From assembly GCA_027063105.1 (NCBI GenBank), contig JAMOSL010000058.1:1-14158 (forward strand): DNA of 14,158 nt, written 5' to 3'. The DNA is from Campylobacteraceae bacterium (GTDB taxonomy: Bacteria; Campylobacterota; Campylobacteria; Campylobacterales; Sulfurovaceae). Under the pieces are notes generated by a model. It worked only from the letters and a program-made list of their open reading frames with translations. It searched no databases and was not told the origin of the DNA. The position numbers were made by a program, and so were the translations under genes. Below are positions 1 to 7,270 of this stretch, in pieces (positions within the stretch are counted from its first letter, which is position 1; each line of letters opens with the position of its first letter).

Positions 1-24
1 GAAACTGTTAAGGTTTCTAAGTAA
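1..24 (+). CDS. 3' end of an unidentified upstream gene (partial)
   Basis: The first 21 bases read as seven sense codons (ETVKVSK) followed by TAA at 22-24. The stop lies just 8 bases before the TTG start of the rhodanese gene, and the Shine-Dalgarno of that gene begins at the stop, as expected inside an operon. Seven residues are too few to name a protein, and the frame could be open by chance. Confidence 0.3.
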   Translation, partial: ETVKVSK

Positions 25-32
25 GGTGAAAC

Positions 33-428
33 TTGGAATATAGAAATATCATTAATAGAACTCAAAATTCTGTTTTCTATGATTTTCTATTGAAAAAGAT
101 ACTATTAATTGATGCTCGTCCCAAAAAGATTTATAATAAAGAAACCATACCCTCATCTATTAATATACCATTTTCATTGGCAGAAGATATAGATATAATG
201 AATAGTATTATGGAAGTGTTAGGTATGCAAAGATTATCTGAAGGAAAGTGGAATGAGAGTAAAGCTTTAGATGTAGTTATATATTGTAATGGTGCTTGGT
301 GTGGGAAATCACAAACTTTGATTAAGTCTTTATTGAAAGTTGGATACCCCGCTGAAAAAATTCATTATTATCGTGGTGGATTTCAAATGTGGAAAAGTTT
401 AGGCTTGACTACTATTAAAACTAAATAG
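33..428 (+). CDS. Single-domain rhodanese-like sulfurtransferase
   Basis: The product has 131 residues and a rhodanese (sulfurtransferase) fold. Visible marks are the N-terminal strand LLIDARP (about 24-30), the IPSSINIP segment (39-46), and the active-site strand and loop VIYCNGAWCGKS (82-93), where C85 is the expected persulfide-carrying cysteine and C90 is a second one. The C-terminal RGGFQMWKSLGL follows. Rhodaneses move sulfane sulfur from donors such as thiosulfate to thiol acceptors; the substrate here is unknown. No signal peptide is seen, so it would be cytoplasmic unless the true start lies elsewhere. The TTG start at 33 is chosen because AAGGTG lies at 23-28; no ATG fits. The stop is 12 bases before the next gene, so the two are probably co-transcribed. 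Confidence 0.8.
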   Translation: MEYRNIINRTQNSVFYDFLLKKILLIDARPKKIYNKETIPSSINIPFSLAEDIDIMNSIMEVLGMQRLSEGKWNESKALDVVIYCNGAWCGKSQTLIKSLLKVGYPAEKIHYYRGGFQMWKSLGLTTIKTK

Positions 429-440
429 AAGGTAATTATT

Positions 441-794
441 TTGAAAAAATCTAAAGGTGTTTTGAGTGATAAGATAGGTATTGTTTCTATAATAATTTTA
501 ATATTAGTTACTTTAGGATTAATTTTTGTGTTAAATATAATTGATAGTAAATCGAACCCATTTATAGAAATAGAAGAAGCCCCCGCATTTAAGAACGAAA
601 CAGAGAAAGAATTTACACGAGATATGTATTTAGATTTAATAGAGCGTTACAAAGATTTGGAGTTAGATGACATATCACAAGATGAGGCAAAGGAAGAAAA
701 TATTGCAAGAGTAATTAGTAGAGAATCAGAAGATTCTAAAGATTCAATATCTTTTAAGATTGATGCACTTGTTGCTAAAGCAGAAAAGAAATAG
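441..794 (+). CDS. Small single-pass membrane protein of unknown function
   Basis: I do not recognise this 117-residue protein. It has a short lysine-rich N-terminus (MKKSKGVLSDK), one strongly hydrophobic helix at about residues 13-34, and a charged, mostly acidic tail of about 80 residues likely to be helical. The positive N-terminus predicts the tail on the periplasmic side. It contains no cysteine and no recognisable motif. The TTG start at 441 is supported by GAAGGT at 428-433 and by lysine codons right after the start, typical of an N-terminal membrane anchor. It follows the rhodanese gene by 12 bases and precedes feoB by 85 bases, where a new promoter probably lies. A link to iron uptake is possible from position only. 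Confidence 0.6.
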   Translation: MKKSKGVLSDKIGIVSIIILILVTLGLIFVLNIIDSKSNPFIEIEEAPAFKNETEKEFTRDMYLDLIERYKDLELDDISQDEAKEENIARVISRESEDSKDSISFKIDALVAKAEKK

Positions 795-800
795 TTAATT

Positions 801-819
801 GATAACAAGTCTCATTTTA
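801..819. promoter_or_regulatory. Candidate Fur box upstream of feoB
   Basis: The 19 bases starting GATAAC match the classical Fur consensus GATAATGATAATCATTATC at 12 of 19 positions by my hand count, with both half-sites (GATAA and TCATT.T) represented. It lies 61 bases before the feoB start and 25 bases upstream of the proposed -10 box. In this AT-rich DNA a match of that size can arise by chance; the position before a ferrous iron transporter is what makes it worth listing. Confidence 0.35.
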
Positions 820-843
820 AATATTGATTAAGTCAACAAAGAG

Positions 844-849
844 TATACT
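844..849 (+). promoter_or_regulatory. Probable -10 box of the feoB promoter
   Basis: TATACT at 844-849 differs from TATAAT at one base and is followed by AT-rich DNA. A start of transcription about 856 would give a leader of roughly 25 bases. TTGATT at 824-829 could serve as a -35, but the 14-base spacing is short; Campylobacterota sigma-70 promoters often lack a clear -35. Confidence 0.4.
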
Positions 850-870
850 TTGTAAAAATAATATTTACAA
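850..870 (+). repeat. Inverted repeat overlapping the feoB ribosome binding site
   Basis: TTGTAAA at 850-856 and TTTACAA at 864-870 form a perfect 7-bp inverted repeat with a 7-base spacer. The right arm runs into the Shine-Dalgarno AAGGAT (869-874) of feoB, which starts with TTG at 880. It could be a regulator operator just downstream of the -10 box, or a weak hairpin in the mRNA leader partly covering the ribosome binding site. Confidence 0.4.
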
Positions 871-879
871 GGATTTATT

Positions 880-3003
880 TTGGATAAAATAACTGTTGTA
901 TTGGCAGGTCAACCAAATGTTGGTAAAAGTTCACTTATAAATGCAATATCAAATGCGAAGTTAAAAGTCGGTAATTTTGCAGGTGTAACTGTTGATAAAT
1001 TAGAATTAGATGTTAATTATTGTGATGCAAAAGCTTGTCATGATTACCTATTGCATATTGTTGATTTACCAGGAACTTACTCTTTAGTAGATTATACGCA
1101 AGAGGAGAGAGTTACTAAAAATGCATTATTAGAAGGTGATTATGATGTAATTGTAAATGTAGTTGATTCTACTCATCTTCAGCGAAATCTTCTTTTAACT
1201 TCTGAGTTATTAGAACTTGGTAAAAAAATGATAGTTGTTCTTAATATGATAGATGAAGCAGATGATGAAGGTATCAAAATAGATGAGAAGCAGTTATCTG
1301 TTATTCTCGGTGTACCATGTATAAAAACAAGTGCATCTAAAAATATTGGTATAGAGGAGTTTGAACAAGCTATAGTTGAAGCATCTCACAAGCAAGAGAT
1401 TTCAGGAAAAGTTATATATAGTGATTTTATTGAGGAAGAGATAGCACATATTGTTGGATTTCTTGAAGATAGAGGATATAAATCTTCTATCCCATATAGA
1501 CAGTTGGCTGTTAGACTTTTAAAAGAAGATGAAAATATATATAAAAAAATTCATGAAGAGCCTATTTGGATTGAATTACAACATTTGCTACGGAAATCTT
1601 TAGAACATATATATTTGCATTCTGGAAGTAAAGATTTAAAAGAAATTTTTATTGATGAGCATTTTGCATTCGCCAAAGGTGCTAAGATGGAAGTGATTGA
1701 ACTATCTTCCATGAAAGCTAAAAACTTTACTCAAAAAATTGATAATCTTCTTATCAATAAATATCTTGGTATCCCTATTTTTCTTCTTTTTATGTGGATT
1801 TTATTTCAGTTAACATTTCAAGTTGGAGCAATTCCAATGGACTTAATAGATGCATCTTTTGGTTGGTTAGGAGATAATGCTAAAGAGGTATTAGGTGATG
1901 GTTGGTTAGGCTCACTTGTAGCCGATGGAATGATAGCAGGAGTTGGTTCTGTTATGATGTTTTTACCAAATATATTAATTTTATTTTTTGGTATAGCACT
2001 TCTTGAAACTACTGGATATATGTCAAGAGTCTCTTTTATGCTAGATGGATTTTTTCATAAATTTGGACTTCATGGAAAGAGTTTTATACCATTAGTAACT
2101 GGTTTTGGTTGTTCTGTACCTGCTTATATGGCTGCTAGAACTTTAAAAAATGAGAGAGATAGACTTCTTACACTTTTTATTATTGGATTTATGAGTTGTG
2201 GTGCGAGATTACCTATATATGTTTTATTTATCGGTGCATTTTTTGGAGATGAAGATGCAGGTAATTGGTTATTTTTAATATATATGACAGGTGCTATGCT
2301 AGGTCTTATTTCTGCTAAAATTTTACATTTATATGTATTTAAAGGCGAAGATGAACCGTTTGTTATGGAGATGCCAAAGTACCGTATGCCATCAATGAAA
2401 TTAATTTGGCATACTGTTTATGGTCAGGGTAAGAGTTATATAAATAAAGCAGGTACATTTATTCTACTTGCTTCAATGTTAGTATGGTTTGCAAGTAATT
2501 ATCCAAAACAGCATGAATTAGAGGCTCAATATAGCATTAAAATAGAAAAATCAGTAGATGAAAATATGAGTATTAAATTATCTAATGAGTTAGCAGAGAA
2601 ATCTTTAGAGATGAGTTATTTAGGTCAGATTGGACATGCTTCAAGTTGGTTCTTCTCCCCATTAGGATTAGATTGGAAAATGAGTGTGGCATTGGAGACT
2701 GGATTAGCAGCTAAAGAGGTTGTTGTTTCAACTTTAGGAGTCTTATATTCATTAGGTGAAAATAATGATGAAACAAGTAGTTCTTTGCGAGATGAACTTA
2801 GAAAAAATATTTCTCTTCCATCAGCTATTGCATTTATTGTATTTGTAATGATTTATCTACCTTGTTTGGCAGCTTCAATGGTTTTTGCAAGGGAGGCTGG
2901 AGGTTGGAAATACTTAGTATATTTATTTATTTTTACAACATCTACAGCTTGGATTTTAAGTTTTATAGCATACAATGTTACAAAATTAATTTTAGGAGTA
3001 TAG
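880..3003 (+). CDS. feoB: Ferrous iron transporter FeoB
   Basis: FeoB is the inner-membrane Fe(II) permease with a cytoplasmic N-terminal G domain. In this 707-residue protein the G motifs are GQPNVGKS (10-17), GVTV (35-38), DLPG (62-65), NMID (122-125) and SASK (151-154). A helical spacer domain follows, and membrane segments begin near residue 290. The first Gate region contains GFGCSVPAYMAART (about 408-421) with the conserved cysteine; the second contains GLAAKEVVVS (about 608-617), and the C-terminal IYLPCLAA is also typical. Length is normal for the family. The TTG start at 880 is preceded by AAGGAT at 869-874, and the G1 motif sits at the usual distance from it. The stop codon abuts the feoA start. 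Its leader carries a candidate Fur box, so iron repression is likely but inferred. Confidence 0.97.
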   Translation: MDKITVVLAGQPNVGKSSLINAISNAKLKVGNFAGVTVDKLELDVNYCDAKACHDYLLHIVDLPGTYSLVDYTQEERVTKNALLEGDYDVIVNVVDSTHLQRNLLLTSELLELGKKMIVVLNMIDEADDEGIKIDEKQLSVILGVPCIKTSASKNIGIEEFEQAIVEASHKQEISGKVIYSDFIEEEIAHIVGFLEDRGYKSSIPYRQLAVRLLKEDENIYKKIHEEPIWIELQHLLRKSLEHIYLHSGSKDLKEIFIDEHFAFAKGAKMEVIELSSMKAKNFTQKIDNLLINKYLGIPIFLLFMWILFQLTFQVGAIPMDLIDASFGWLGDNAKEVLGDGWLGSLVADGMIAGVGSVMMFLPNILILFFGIALLETTGYMSRVSFMLDGFFHKFGLHGKSFIPLVTGFGCSVPAYMAARTLKNERDRLLTLFIIGFMSCGARLPIYVLFIGAFFGDEDAGNWLFLIYMTGAMLGLISAKILHLYVFKGEDEPFVMEMPKYRMPSMKLIWHTVYGQGKSYINKAGTFILLASMLVWFASNYPKQHELEAQYSIKIEKSVDENMSIKLSNELAEKSLEMSYLGQIGHASSWFFSPLGLDWKMSVALETGLAAKEVVVSTLGVLYSLGENNDETSSSLRDELRKNISLPSAIAFIVFVMIYLPCLAASMVFAREAGGWKYLVYLFIFTTSTAWILSFIAYNVTKLILGV

Positions 3004-3228
3004 ATGTTACTTAGTCAATTACAAAAAGGGGATAGTGCAGAAATTGTATCTATTAATGCCAAACCAACTCTAAGAAATCGTTTGAACTCTTTAGGAATTA
3101 TGAGAGGTGAACAGTTATTCGTAAAGGGTTGTTCTCTAGCAAAGCAGACTATGGAGATAGATATAGAACATACATCAATTGCTCTAAGAAGAAGCGAAGC
3201 AGATAAGATAGAGATAAAAGAGATATAG
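3004..3228 (+). CDS. feoA: Ferrous iron transport protein FeoA
   Basis: This 74-residue protein has the FeoA SH3-like fold: a start of the type LSQLQKGDSAEIVSI, the central LNSLGIMRGEQLFV (about 27-40) with the family's L..LG...G pattern, and a C-terminal strand with ALRRSEADKI. FeoA is a small cytoplasmic protein thought to act on FeoB activity or complex assembly. Its ATG follows the feoB stop with no spacer base, so translation is probably coupled and no separate ribosome binding site is evident. In many bacteria feoA comes before feoB; here the order is reversed. No feoC-like gene follows. Confidence 0.92.
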   Translation: MLLSQLQKGDSAEIVSINAKPTLRNRLNSLGIMRGEQLFVKGCSLAKQTMEIDIEHTSIALRRSEADKIEIKEI

Positions 3229-3230
3229 GA

Positions 3231-3236
3231 TATAAT
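3231..3236 (+). promoter_or_regulatory. Possible -10 box for purT
   Basis: A perfect TATAAT lies just after the feoA stop and 17 bases before the purT start. That leaves a very short leader containing the Shine-Dalgarno AAAAGG (3242-3247). Transcription starting here would make purT independent of feoBA, but no clear -35 is seen and read-through from feoA is equally possible. Confidence 0.35.
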
Positions 3237-3253
3237 ATAATAAAAGGTTTTTT

Positions 3254-4417
3254 ATGACATTTACAGCTCCATTACAATCAAACGCTATTAAAATTATGCT
3301 TTTAGGTTCTGGTGAATTGGGTAAAGAGGTAGCTATTGAGGCTCAAAGATTAGGGATTGAAGTTATTGCAGTAGATAAATATAAAAATGCTCCTGCTCAC
3401 CTTGTAGCTAATAAAGCTTGTGTTATTGATATGCAAGATAGAGAGGCTTTATTAAATTTAATTAGAGAAGAGAATCCTACTTATATTCTTCCAGAGGTTG
3501 AAGCATTAAGTATTCAAGCTTTATTTGATGCCGAAAATGAGGGCTATTGTGTTATTCCGAATGCTGAAGCTGTAAATAAGACTATGAATAGAAAAAATAT
3601 TCGTGTTTTTGCATCAGAAGAGTTAGGATTAAAGACAAGTGGTTATGAGTTTGTTAAATCTCTTGATGGATTAAAAGAAGCTTCTAGTAGAATAGGTTTT
3701 CCTTGTGTTATTAAACCAGTTATGAGTAGTTCAGGTCATGGACAGAGTATTGCGAAGAGTGCTGATGATATTAATTCATCTTGGGAGATTGCAAAAGAGG
3801 CAAGAGGAGATGCTAGTGAGCTTATTGTAGAGGAATTTGTGCCATTTGATTATGAAATTACACTACTTACTGTTAGAAATGAAATAGGTACTACATTTTG
3901 TGAACCTATAGGGCATATTCAAAAAGATGGAGATTATATTCTATCTTGGCAACCTATGCAAATGAGTGAAAATGCACTTAAACAAGCTCAATATATTGCA
4001 AAATCTGTTACTGACGGATTAGGTGGTAGAGGTATATTTGGAGTAGAATTTTTTGTAAAAGATGATGAGGTATATTTTTCTGAACTTAGTCCAAGACCAC
4101 ATGATACAGGAATGGTAACATTAATAACACAATCTCAAAGTGAGTTTGCATTGCATATTAGAGCTATTTTAGGTTTACCTCTTGATTATATATTTTATGG
4201 TTCAGGTGCAAGTGGAGCTTATAAGGCTAAAAATGAGAATAAAAATCCAGTTATAGAAGTTCCAGATAGTTCATTCACTAAAGATAGTTTTGTAAGAGTA
4301 TTTGGAAAACCAGAATCTCATATTGGAAGAAGAATGGCTGTTTCCTTGGTACTTGATGAAGTTGAAGAGGCAAAGAAGAGAGCATTAGAGATAGTGGAGA
4401 GTATAGATGATAAATAG
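3254..4417 (+). CDS. purT: Formate-dependent phosphoribosylglycinamide formyltransferase PurT
   Basis: PurT makes formyl-GAR from GAR, formate and ATP, the folate-independent version of step three of purine synthesis. The 387-residue length is close to that of the E. coli enzyme. The N-terminal pre-ATP-grasp domain has GSGELGKE (18-25) and the PEVEALS segment (80-86). The ATP-grasp glycine loop is SSSGHGQS (158-165), and the C-terminal part has GVEFFV and ELSPRPHDTGMVTL, which carry the metal and ATP ligands of this family. The ATG at 3254 has AAAAGG 6 bases upstream. PurK is the closest alternative, but the SSSGxGQS loop and the SPRPHDTGMVT motif favour PurT. The 3' end overlaps the thioredoxin-like gene by 11 bases, so the two are expressed together. 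Confidence 0.95.
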   Translation: MTFTAPLQSNAIKIMLLGSGELGKEVAIEAQRLGIEVIAVDKYKNAPAHLVANKACVIDMQDREALLNLIREENPTYILPEVEALSIQALFDAENEGYCVIPNAEAVNKTMNRKNIRVFASEELGLKTSGYEFVKSLDGLKEASSRIGFPCVIKPVMSSSGHGQSIAKSADDINSSWEIAKEARGDASELIVEEFVPFDYEITLLTVRNEIGTTFCEPIGHIQKDGDYILSWQPMQMSENALKQAQYIAKSVTDGLGGRGIFGVEFFVKDDEVYFSELSPRPHDTGMVTLITQSQSEFALHIRAILGLPLDYIFYGSGASGAYKAKNENKNPVIEVPDSSFTKDSFVRVFGKPESHIGRRMAVSLVLDEVEEAKKRALEIVESIDDK

Positions 4418-4781
4418 ATTAATAATATTAATGACTATTTTAACTATAGCTTTATCTGCTGAAATAACATCTTTTGCAACTTCATATAAAAATGGAATAG
4501 CTAATGCTAAGAAGCATAATAAAACCTTAATGATAATGTTTACAAGTTCTGATTGTAAGCAGTGTAATTATATGCAAAGTTCAATATATGAAGATAAGAA
4601 AATATCAAATTATATAAATAAACATTTTGTATATCTTGAACTTGATAAAGATGCTAATCATGGATACAATATTATTATAGCACCAACTGTATATTTTATA
4701 AACTCAAATGGTAAAAGAGTTGGAAAAATAGTTGGAGCTAGGAATCCAGAAGTATTCTTAAAAGAGTTAAAGAAATATTAG
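4407..4781 (+). CDS. Exported small thioredoxin-fold protein
   Basis: The 124-residue product starts with a hydrophobic signal sequence (about 1-18, ending ALSA) and continues as a thioredoxin-like domain. It has the redox motif CKQC (C50 to C53), preceded by MIMFTSSD, and the cis-proline region IAPTVYF (P93). A conserved-looking GKIVGARNPEVF end follows. This resembles the Thioredoxin_7/SoxW-like periplasmic group, which reduces or protects protein thiols outside the cytoplasm; the partner is unknown. The start ATG lies inside the last codons of purT (ATGATAAATAG), so translation is probably coupled. The stop codon overlaps that of the convergent suhB-like gene. Confidence is high for the fold and export, low for the pathway. 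Confidence 0.8.
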   Translation: MINRLIILMTILTIALSAEITSFATSYKNGIANAKKHNKTLMIMFTSSDCKQCNYMQSSIYEDKKISNYINKHFVYLELDKDANHGYNIIIAPTVYFINSNGKRVGKIVGARNPEVFLKELKKY

Positions 4782-5557
4782 ACCTCATCTAAAAAACTTA
4801 GTAGCTCTATATGTATTTTAGAGTTACTTGCTACTATAACCTTATCATTAAAATTAAACTTCTTATTTGAAAGATTTGTAACTTTACCTCCTGCCTCTAA
4901 TAAAATTAGAATCCCACCTGCGATATCCCAAGGTTTTAAATCAATTTCATAAAAAGCATCTGTTTTTCCTTCTGCTAAATAACATAAATCTAATGATGCT
5001 GAACCTAGTCGTCTTATATCTCTAATATTTGGCAAAAGGTTAGTGATAGAGGCTATTACCCATTTATACTCTATTCCTCTATTTACTTTAGCATAAGGAA
5101 AACCTGTACCAATTAGAGATTGTTGAAGATTTATCTGTTCGGATACTCGTAATTTTTTATTATTACAATATGCACCACCTCCAGCAATTGCCCAAAACAT
5201 CTCATTTAATATTGGATTATAGACTACAGCCATTATTGGATTATTATTTTCCCAAACACCTATTGATATTGCAAAGTGAGGTATACCATGAATAAAATTT
5301 GTTGTTCCATCTATTGGATCAATATATATAGCTTTAGCTTTGGTGAAATCAAAGTTTGAGTTAAAGCTCTCTTCTCCTATCAATTCATAATCTATAAATT
5401 TATTTTTTAAAGATGAGATAATAAACTCTTCACATTTTATATCATAATTAGTTACAAGATCAACAATACCCTTATGGTGAATATCTTTTTTACTATTATA
5501 TCCTTCCTTGACAATTTCCCCAGCATCTATCACAATTTGTTTTAATATATTTATCAT
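4778..5557 (-). CDS. suhB: Inositol monophosphatase family protein (SuhB-like)
   Basis: This 259-residue protein is a lithium-sensitive-type, Mg-dependent phosphatase. The metal-binding motifs are complete: GEES (61-64), IDPIDGTTNFIHG (79-91) and KPWDIAGG near residue 207. SuhB-like enzymes hydrolyse inositol-1-phosphate or related sugar phosphates; some members also act on NADP or PAP or bind rRNA-processing complexes, and sequence alone does not decide between these. The ATG at 5557 has AAAGGTAG just upstream on the minus strand. It is the only complete gene here on this strand, convergent with the thioredoxin gene (4-base overlap of stop codons) and divergent from the lipoprotein gene. Confidence 0.9.
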   Translation of the reverse strand: MINILKQIVIDAGEIVKEGYNSKKDIHHKGIVDLVTNYDIKCEEFIISSLKNKFIDYELIGEESFNSNFDFTKAKAIYIDPIDGTTNFIHGIPHFAISIGVWENNNPIMAVVYNPILNEMFWAIAGGGAYCNNKKLRVSEQINLQQSLIGTGFPYAKVNRGIEYKWVIASITNLLPNIRDIRRLGSASLDLCYLAEGKTDAFYEIDLKPWDIAGGILILLEAGGKVTNLSNKKFNFNDKVIVASNSKIHIELLSFLDEV

Positions 5558-5622
5558 TTTCTACCTTTAAATTAAATAATATCTAAAATATTGTATTATT
5601 GAATTTAATAGGAGCTTTTTAT
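5558..5622. promoter_or_regulatory. Divergent promoter region, suhB-like gene and lipoprotein gene
   Basis: These 65 bases must hold both start signals. On the plus strand TATTAT at 5594-5599 is a plausible -10, with TAGGAG at 5609-5614 as the Shine-Dalgarno of the lipoprotein gene. On the minus strand TATTAT at 5581-5576 is a plausible -10 for the phosphatase gene, with AAAGGTAG before its ATG. The region is so AT-rich that the exact boxes are uncertain. Confidence 0.4.
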
Positions 5623-6546
5623 ATGAAAAAATTATGGATATTTATATTAATTATAATAACAGGGTGTACACAGGATATGAACTTGAAAATTAAAGAGCCA
5701 ACAAATAGTAATTTTAATTATGTATGGAAAGAGATATTATCTGACCCACTTTCCAAACTTCCTTATAATAGTGTATCGTTCAGTGATTTATTTGACTGGA
5801 ATAGAGATATTATTTTAGATGATGCAGAGAGAACGCTTAATGATAATAGAGATATATTAGAACCGTTTAATAAATTAGCTCATCCTAATGGAATATGTTT
5901 AAAGGGTATTTGGGAAATTAATAAGGAAAATCCTTATAGTGGATATTTCAAAAATAGTTCAAAAGGTTTAATTATTGCGAGAGCATCTACAGCTTTATCC
6001 AACACTAAATCAACAGACCTAAGAGCTTTTGGTTTAGCAGGAAAAATATTTGCATCAACTAATCCTAATGAGAATACAACTAAAGCAAACTTTTTTGTAA
6101 TTGATGATTTGGGTGGAACTAATGCAAAGCATTATACAGATGTAGCAATGACAAATGAGCCATCAGTTACAACAACTTCAGCAGTTGTAAAAAATTTATT
6201 ATATGCAGTAAAAGTAGCTAAAGCATTTTCAACAGCAGATAAAAATTCTGGAATAAGACAACTTTATGAAATATCAGAATTGGGTGAAAAATCGAAAGAG
6301 AACATTAAAACTCCAAAGTGGATAAAAATAAAGGCTGAAAAAGGTCAAACTATAGAAGAGATAGATTTTAGAGATGAGTTAAAAATAAAAGATAAAAAAT
6401 TAATATTTAATATATCAGTAGCTGATAAAGAAGTTAATGGAACAAAAGATTGGATGGATATAGGTTTTATATCATTTGATAAATCTGTTGTATCAAATTC
6501 TTGTGACCATAGATTACATTTTCATCATCCAAAATATAGAGATTAG
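5623..6546 (+). CDS. Lipoprotein with catalase-like domain pattern
   Basis: The product has 307 residues from the ATG at 5623, chosen over a TTG at 5599 because TAGGAG lies at 5609-5614 and the protein then begins with a proper lipoprotein signal: MKK, a hydrophobic stretch and the lipobox ITGC with C15. The mature part recalls the N-terminal core of heme catalases: LAHPNGICLKGIWEI (86-99) lines up by eye with the catalase VHAKGxGAxGxFEV segment. The stretch from GLIIARAS (115) to FFVIDD (157-162) lines up with VRFSTVAGExG...DPRGFALKFYT...TPVFFIRD. The tail has CDHRLHFHHP. I see no clear heme-ligand RxxxYxDT motif, so catalase activity is doubtful. It is probably a membrane-anchored periplasmic protein of a catalase-like family; heme binding is inference. 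Confidence 0.55.
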   Translation: MKKLWIFILIIITGCTQDMNLKIKEPTNSNFNYVWKEILSDPLSKLPYNSVSFSDLFDWNRDIILDDAERTLNDNRDILEPFNKLAHPNGICLKGIWEINKENPYSGYFKNSSKGLIIARASTALSNTKSTDLRAFGLAGKIFASTNPNENTTKANFFVIDDLGGTNAKHYTDVAMTNEPSVTTTSAVVKNLLYAVKVAKAFSTADKNSGIRQLYEISELGEKSKENIKTPKWIKIKAEKGQTIEEIDFRDELKIKDKKLIFNISVADKEVNGTKDWMDIGFISFDKSVVSNSCDHRLHFHHPKYRD

Positions 6547-6556
6547 CTTTTTACGC

Positions 6557-6562
6557 TATAAT
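6557..6562 (+). promoter_or_regulatory. -10 box of the ribE promoter
   Basis: A perfect TATAAT follows a T-rich stretch (CTTTTTACGC) and is followed by TTTTTAT, the look of Campylobacterota sigma-70 promoters. Transcription would begin near 6569, leaving a leader of about 19 bases with TAAGG at 6577-6581 as Shine-Dalgarno. The leader is far too short for an FMN riboswitch. Confidence 0.6.
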
Positions 6563-6587
6563 TTTTATATTTAAATTAAGGTATTAA

Positions 6588-7205
6588 ATGTTTACAGGAC
6601 TTATAAGAGAGATTGCTAATGTTAAAAGATATTCAAATAATATTCTAACTATCAACTCTTCATATAAAGCAAATATTGGAGATAGTATAGCTATTAATGG
6701 AGTATGCTTAACAGTTATAAAAGTTAATAGCGATGGATTTAATCTTGAATTGGCCGATGAAACTCGTTCTATTATCGATGAGAGTAAAATTAGAGGTAGG
6801 GTACATCTCGAACCAGCTATGCAACTTAGTGATAGATTTGAGGGACATGTAGTACAAGGTCATATTGATTGTATAGGAGTAGTTGAATCTATTAAGTCTT
6901 TATCAAATGGAGTAGATTATATTATTTCTGTTGAGGATAAGTATATATCTTATATCATTCCCAAAGGCTCTATAACTATTGATGGAGTTAGTTTAACAGT
7001 AAATGATGTTTACGATGATAGTTTTAGATTGACAATTATTCCACATACTCTCAAAGAGACACTTATTAAAGATTATATAGTTGGCACAAAAATAAATATA
7101 GAGACAGATTTATTTGCTAGATATATAGAACATATTCTAAAAAATCGTTCAACAAAAAAGGGTTTGAGTTGGGATGAAGTAGATAATATTCATGCGATTT
7201 ATTAA
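6588..7205 (+). CDS. ribE: Riboflavin synthase alpha subunit
   Basis: Riboflavin synthase dismutates two 6,7-dimethyl-8-ribityllumazine molecules to riboflavin and the pyrimidine precursor. The 205-residue protein shows the two tandem lumazine-binding half-repeats. The first begins MFTGLIREI and has NGVCLTV (38-44); the second has the equivalent DGVSLTVN (132-139), with the junction RFEGHVVQGHID (83-94). The start MFTGL is diagnostic, and C40 sits in the usual place. Length is normal. The gene has its own -10 box and ATG at 6588, with TAAGG 6 bases upstream. No other rib genes lie next to it, so it is a lone biosynthetic gene here. The symbol ribE is used; ribC is the name in some species. 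Confidence 0.95.
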   Translation: MFTGLIREIANVKRYSNNILTINSSYKANIGDSIAINGVCLTVIKVNSDGFNLELADETRSIIDESKIRGRVHLEPAMQLSDRFEGHVVQGHIDCIGVVESIKSLSNGVDYIISVEDKYISYIIPKGSITIDGVSLTVNDVYDDSFRLTIIPHTLKETLIKDYIVGTKINIETDLFARYIEHILKNRSTKKGLSWDEVDNIHAIY

Positions 7206-7228
7206 TTAACACCAATTTAACATATTTT

Positions 7229-7234
7229 TATAAT
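7229..7234 (+). promoter_or_regulatory. -10 box of the TonB-dependent receptor gene
   Basis: TATAAT lies 36 bases before the receptor ATG at 7271. It is followed by a short AT-only inverted repeat, TAATAA at 7231-7236 and TTATTA at 7242-7247. That repeat covers the expected transcription start and might be an operator, but in such AT-rich DNA it may mean nothing. No copper-type regulator box (such as a CueR dyad) is recognisable. Confidence 0.45.
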
Positions 7235-7270
7235 AATATTTTTATTAAATAAAATATAGTGAGAATACAA

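Noticed and set aside
6563..6587. FMN riboswitch before ribE
   Set aside because: Only about 20 bases separate the probable transcription start from the ATG, far too short for an aptamer.
7229..7247. Fur box before the TonB-dependent receptor
   Set aside because: The match (11 of 19 by hand count) consists only of A/T positions in AT-only DNA, so chance is the best explanation.
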